DNA of 64,000 nucleotides, from the NCBI GenBank assembly GCA_964514235.1, contig CAZEPV010000005.1, forward strand, positions 1 through 64,000, given 5' to 3'. The notes beneath the pieces are model-generated. The model was given only the letters and a program-made list of their open reading frames with translations. It had not been told where the DNA came from and did no database searches. Shown here one piece after another: positions 61,027-64,000 of this stretch. The translations under genes were made by a program, and so were the position numbers. Origin of the DNA: JAAYRQ01 sp035647235. GTDB lineage: Bacteria; Bacillota; Syntrophomonadia; Syntrophomonadales; Syntrophomonadaceae. Positions within the stretch are counted from its first letter, which is position 1; each line of letters begins with the position of its first letter.

Positions 61027-62358
61027 GTGGATATTGGTTTTATTAGCTTGGGGTGTTCTAAAAATCGGGTAGATACTGAAATAATGATGGGAATTTTGAA
61101 AAAAAGTGGACACAGACTAGTTGACTCCATAGAAGGTGCAGATTTAGTAATAATCAACACCTGCGGTTTTATTGAAGATGCAAAAATAGAAGCTATTGAT
61201 ACTATTATAGAAATGGGAGAATTAAAACAAAAAGGAATAATTGATTATTTAATAGCAACGGGTTGCTTGTCCCAACGCTACGGACAGGAATTAATTAGAG
61301 AAATGCCAGAACTAGATGCCGTAGTCGGAATAGGGGATTTTCTCAGCATAGATAAAGTTGTAGAAGAGGTAGAAGATGGAAAGAAAATCATTTTGATTAA
61401 CCAACCACCTGACAAATATATAGAGAAAGGTTTTAGAATATTAACTACCCCTAAGGGCTCAGCTTATTTAAAAATAACTGAGGGGTGCAATAATAGATGT
61501 ACATATTGTGCTATACCTTTAATTCGGGGAAAACTTCGTTCTTATCCTCTAAGGGAAATAATAGCCGAAGCCTACAATTTGGTTAAAGACGGTGCTAAGG
61601 AATTAGTTTTAATAGGGCAAGACACAGCCTCTTATGGTAAGGATGTAAATTATGAGTATGATTTACCGCAGTTAATCACTCAGCTAGCCAAAATTCCAGA
61701 ATTGGAATGGCTAAGAATCATGTACCTTCACCCAGCCCATTTAACTGAAAAAACTATAGAAATAATAGCTAGGGAAGAAAAAGTAGTACCCTATATTGAT
61801 CTGCCTATCCAACATAGGGCTGATAAAATACTTAAAACCATGAACCGTAAACATAATTCTGAAGAATTAATTAATACTATTGATTTATTGCGCAGTAATA
61901 TTGATAATCTAGTATTAAGAACAACAGTTATGGTAGGTTTCCCCAATGAAACTGAACGAGACTTCAATCAATTATATGAATTCATCAAACAAAATGAGTT
62001 TGACTGGTTAGGTGCTTTTAAGTACACAGCGGAGGAAGGGACTGCTTCATATTCTTTTCCCAATCAAATTAATGAAGAAATTAAACAGGAAAGATTGGAT
62101 AGGATACTCACTCTACAAAGTAAAATTACCCGCAGAAAGAATGTCAATCGTTTGAATTCCAAACAAAGGGTATTAGTATCATCGCGGGTCAGCCCGAACC
62201 TTTATGTAGGTAGGGGATACTTTCAGGCTCCAGAAGTTGATGGAATTACGATGATAAAAACAAAAAAAGTATTGGAAAAGGGCGAATTTGTAGATGTAGT
62301 TTTAAAGGCAGTAAGAAATTATGATATGATTGGAGAACTTTACCATGAATCTCCCTAA
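61027..62358 (+). CDS. rimO: Ribosomal protein S12 methylthiotransferase RimO
   Basis: A 443-residue radical SAM enzyme that methylthiolates the S12 aspartate. The N-terminal UPF0004 domain has C10 in ISLGCSKN and further Cys in NTCGF and ATGCLSQR. The radical SAM cluster cysteines are C154, C158 and C161 (CNNRCTYC). A C-terminal TRAM domain ends the protein. GTG 61027 follows AGGAG. pgsA starts inside its last codons. Confidence 0.95.
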   Translation: MDIGFISLGCSKNRVDTEIMMGILKKSGHRLVDSIEGADLVIINTCGFIEDAKIEAIDTIIEMGELKQKGIIDYLIATGCLSQRYGQELIREMPELDAVVGIGDFLSIDKVVEEVEDGKKIILINQPPDKYIEKGFRILTTPKGSAYLKITEGCNNRCTYCAIPLIRGKLRSYPLREIIAEAYNLVKDGAKELVLIGQDTASYGKDVNYEYDLPQLITQLAKIPELEWLRIMYLHPAHLTEKTIEIIAREEKVVPYIDLPIQHRADKILKTMNRKHNSEELINTIDLLRSNIDNLVLRTTVMVGFPNETERDFNQLYEFIKQNEFDWLGAFKYTAEEGTASYSFPNQINEEIKQERLDRILTLQSKITRRKNVNRLNSKQRVLVSSRVSPNLYVGRGYFQAPEVDGITMIKTKKVLEKGEFVDVVLKAVRNYDMIGELYHESP

Positions 62359-62881
62359 TTTGTTAACAATTTTTCGCATATTAATAATCCCTGTTTTTAT
62401 ATTTGTTCTTTTGATCAATACACCTAAAGGAGATTTAATAGCAGCTGGAATTTTTATGGTTGCTGCATTTACCGACACCTTGGATGGTTATTTAGCCCGT
62501 AAATGGAAACAAATCACGAAATTAGGTACCATTTTGGATCCTTTAGCCGATAAAATTCTTATTGCAGCAGCATTAATTATTTTAGTAGAAATAGGTAGAT
62601 TACCAGGATGGATTGCAATAGTAATTTTAGCACGAGAGTTTGCTGTCACTGGGCTTAGGTCGGTAAAGGCTGAAGAAGGTGTAATTATACCAGCAAGCAA
62701 CTTAGGCAAATTAAAGACTGTTACTCAAATGTTGGCGGTAATATTGCTTATAGTCCAACCAATTTACCAATCTTATATTAATTTACCATTGGGTATTTGG
62801 GCTATGTATCTAGCAGTCTTTATTACAATCTTATCTGGTATTGAATATTTTTATAAATTTAATTTAATTGAAAAGCAATAA
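62345..62881 (+). CDS. pgsA: CDP-diacylglycerol--glycerol-3-phosphate 3-phosphatidyltransferase
   Basis: A 178-residue membrane enzyme for phosphatidylglycerol synthesis. The CDP-alcohol phosphotransferase motif DG-x2-AR-x8-G-x3-D-x3-D is complete (DGYLARKW...GTILDPLADK). ATG 62345 has GGAG 9 bp upstream and overlaps rimO by 14 bp; a longer frame to 62330 has no ribosome site. Confidence 0.94.
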   Translation: MNLPNLLTIFRILIIPVFIFVLLINTPKGDLIAAGIFMVAAFTDTLDGYLARKWKQITKLGTILDPLADKILIAAALIILVEIGRLPGWIAIVILAREFAVTGLRSVKAEEGVIIPASNLGKLKTVTQMLAVILLIVQPIYQSYINLPLGIWAMYLAVFITILSGIEYFYKFNLIEKQ

Positions 62882-62914
62882 GATTAAAATCTAATTAAAT
62901 AAAGGATTTTCAAA

Positions 62915-62960
62915 ATTTTCTCGAAAATGTTTGATAAACTAAAATTTTTTAGGGTAAAAT
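62915..62960 (+). promoter_or_regulatory. Promoter of the acyl-CoA dehydrogenase gene with upstream inverted repeat
   Basis: TTGATA (62931-62936), 18 bp, TAAAAT (62955-62960). Just upstream ATTTTC-TC-GAAAAT (62915-62928) is a perfect dyad resembling a CodY box (AATTTTCWGAAAATT) with about three mismatches. The leader is about 150 nt and holds no clear riboswitch. Confidence 0.4.
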
Positions 62961-63117
62961 TAAATAATGGTAGAAATCTTAACCAAGTAGTAGTCTATTT
63001 TTATATAAGAAGGCTAGGTGGATTAAAAAACTGTTTGGTGGGGGAGAAAGGAGGCTTTTCCACTAATTCATTCATGGCATAGCTATTAGAAACATAACAA
63101 TATTGGAGGTTTTATTT

Positions 63118-64000
63118 ATGGATTTTAGACTTACTGATGAACACCTTATGTTAAGAAAAATGGTTAGTGACTTCGCGAAGAATGAATTGGAACCTACAGT
63201 TGCCCAAAGGGATGAAGACGAAGTATTTGACCTCAATCTATGGAATAAGATAGCTAGTCTAGGTATCTGTGGGATACCTTGGGAAGACAAATATGGTGGT
63301 GCAGAAGCTGATTTTCTCAGTTATGTTATTGCAGTAGAGGAGATTGCCAAAGTAGATGCTGGGATGGCTGTAGCGCTGTCAGCTCACACATCTTTGGGTT
63401 CTTGGCCCATATGGCACTTTGGAACAGAGGAACAAAAAATGAAATACTTACCCTCCCTATCGTCTGGGGAAAAAATTGCTGCATTTGGCATAACGGAGCC
63501 TGCGGCAGGTAGTGATGCAGGCGCCACAAAGACTACAGCAAAATTAGATGGCGATTATTATATTTTAAATGGAACAAAAGTTTTTATAACTAATGGATAT
63601 TATGCTGATACTTATGTAATTATTGCACGTACAGGCCCCAAAGAACTAGGTTCTAAAAGTATAAGTGCCTTTATAGTAGAAAAAGGAACTCCGGGCTTTT
63701 CCTTTGGTAAGGAAGAAAAGAAAATGGGAATCCGTACTTCCGCAACATATGAGTTGGTTTTTGAGGATTGCAAAGTGCCTAAAGAAAATTTGTTAGGCAA
63801 AGAAGGTGAAGGATTTAAAATAGGCATGATGATTCTGGATGGCGGCAGAAATGGTATTGCAGCCCAAGCCTTGGGTATAGCGCAAGGGGCTTATGAATTC
63901 GCTTTGGAATATTCTAAAGAAAGAGTGCAGTTTAACGCCCCAATTTCTAAACTTCAGGCTATTCAATTTAAATTAGCTGATATGAAAACCCATATAGAAG
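63118..64000 (+). CDS. Acyl-CoA dehydrogenase, probably short-chain (butyryl-CoA type), partial
   Basis: The first 294 residues of an acyl-CoA dehydrogenase; the window ends before the catalytic glutamate. The N-terminal helical domain opens MDFRLTDEHLMLRKMVSDFA. The FAD/substrate motifs GITEPAAGSDAG, NGTKVFITNG and KMGIRTSATYELVFEDC are close to clostridial butyryl-CoA dehydrogenases, and LDGGRNGIAAQALGIAQGA begins the last domain. ATG 63118 follows GGAGG. It may form the start of a bcd-etf operon that continues to the right. Confidence 0.9.
   Translation, partial: MDFRLTDEHLMLRKMVSDFAKNELEPTVAQRDEDEVFDLNLWNKIASLGICGIPWEDKYGGAEADFLSYVIAVEEIAKVDAGMAVALSAHTSLGSWPIWHFGTEEQKMKYLPSLSSGEKIAAFGITEPAAGSDAGATKTTAKLDGDYYILNGTKVFITNGYYADTYVIIARTGPKELGSKSISAFIVEKGTPGFSFGKEEKKMGIRTSATYELVFEDCKVPKENLLGKEGEGFKIGMMILDGGRNGIAAQALGIAQGAYEFALEYSKERVQFNAPISKLQAIQFKLADMKTHIE

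Overview
The window is AT-rich, gene-dense DNA from a low-GC Gram-positive bacterium. The best reading is an anaerobic, endospore-forming member of the Clostridia related to the Peptococcaceae/Syntrophomonadaceae. The spore evidence is dipicolinate synthase (dpaA, dpaB), a YlmC/YmxH-type protein, a YlzJ-like protein, TepA and a SpoIIIE/FtsK translocase. The anaerobe evidence is an acyl-CoA dehydrogenase and an acetyl-CoA hydrolase/CoA-transferase family enzyme. SepF, DivIVA, PyrR attenuation and the MurT/GatD pair also fit Firmicutes. I saw no rRNA, tRNA, CRISPR array, insertion sequence or prophage.

Layout: (1) 1-2.8 kb: CoA-transferase (+), then flgG and a FlgJ-type rod protein (-). (2) 3-12.4 kb: an expanded version of the ylmC-pgeF-yggS-sepF-proC-yggT-divIVA cell-division neighbourhood. 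nrdR, a two-gene zinc-protein unit on the minus strand and a PhoP/PhoR-like two-component pair are interleaved, and a U32 protein sits where ylmH is usual. (3) 12.4-18.6 kb: an accessory block with an XRE repressor divergent from a 52-residue gene, a polar amino-acid ABC transporter, an EamA permease, nth and a chemoreceptor. (4) 19-31.3 kb: ileS, an ACT/UPF0210 pair, a DksA-like protein, a glycosyltransferase, murT-gatD, a polyprenyl synthase with a DUF2600 terpene synthase, and an MFS transporter. (5) 31.4-43.3 kb: lspA, rluD and a full pyrimidine operon (pyrR-pyrB-pyrC-carA-carB-pyrK-pyrD-pyrF-pyrE) with two PyrR-type attenuators. (6) 43.3-47.2 kb: an orphan gene, a hydrolase, rqcH, another orphan and a universal stress protein. 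(7) 47.3-62.9 kb: dapB, then dpaA-dpaB-asd-aspartokinase-dapA, rnj, tepA, ylzJ, uppP, ftsK/spoIIIE, an HTH-PfkB regulator, rodZ, rimO and pgsA. (8) 63.1 kb to the end: a partial acyl-CoA dehydrogenase.

How the genes work together: the 47-53 kb block makes aspartate semialdehyde and dihydrodipicolinate precursors and diverts them to spore dipicolinate, or through dapB to diaminopimelate. The pyr operon makes UMP de novo. MurT/GatD and UppP act on the lipid II cycle; SepF, DivIVA, RodZ and FtsK act in division and cell shape.

The most notable observation is that two separate class-I glutamine amidotransferase subunits in this window, CarA and GatD, are full length and in their usual operons but lack the nucleophilic cysteine. 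CarA has Gly in its place and has also lost the catalytic His. GatD has Ser. This suggests a lineage whose carbamoyl-phosphate synthetase and lipid II amidation use free ammonia rather than glutamine. Other points of interest are a likely self-regulated XRE/52-residue module with a perfect operator palindrome, a regulator with a degenerate PfkB-kinase sensor domain, and an uncharacterised two-gene zinc-finger unit.
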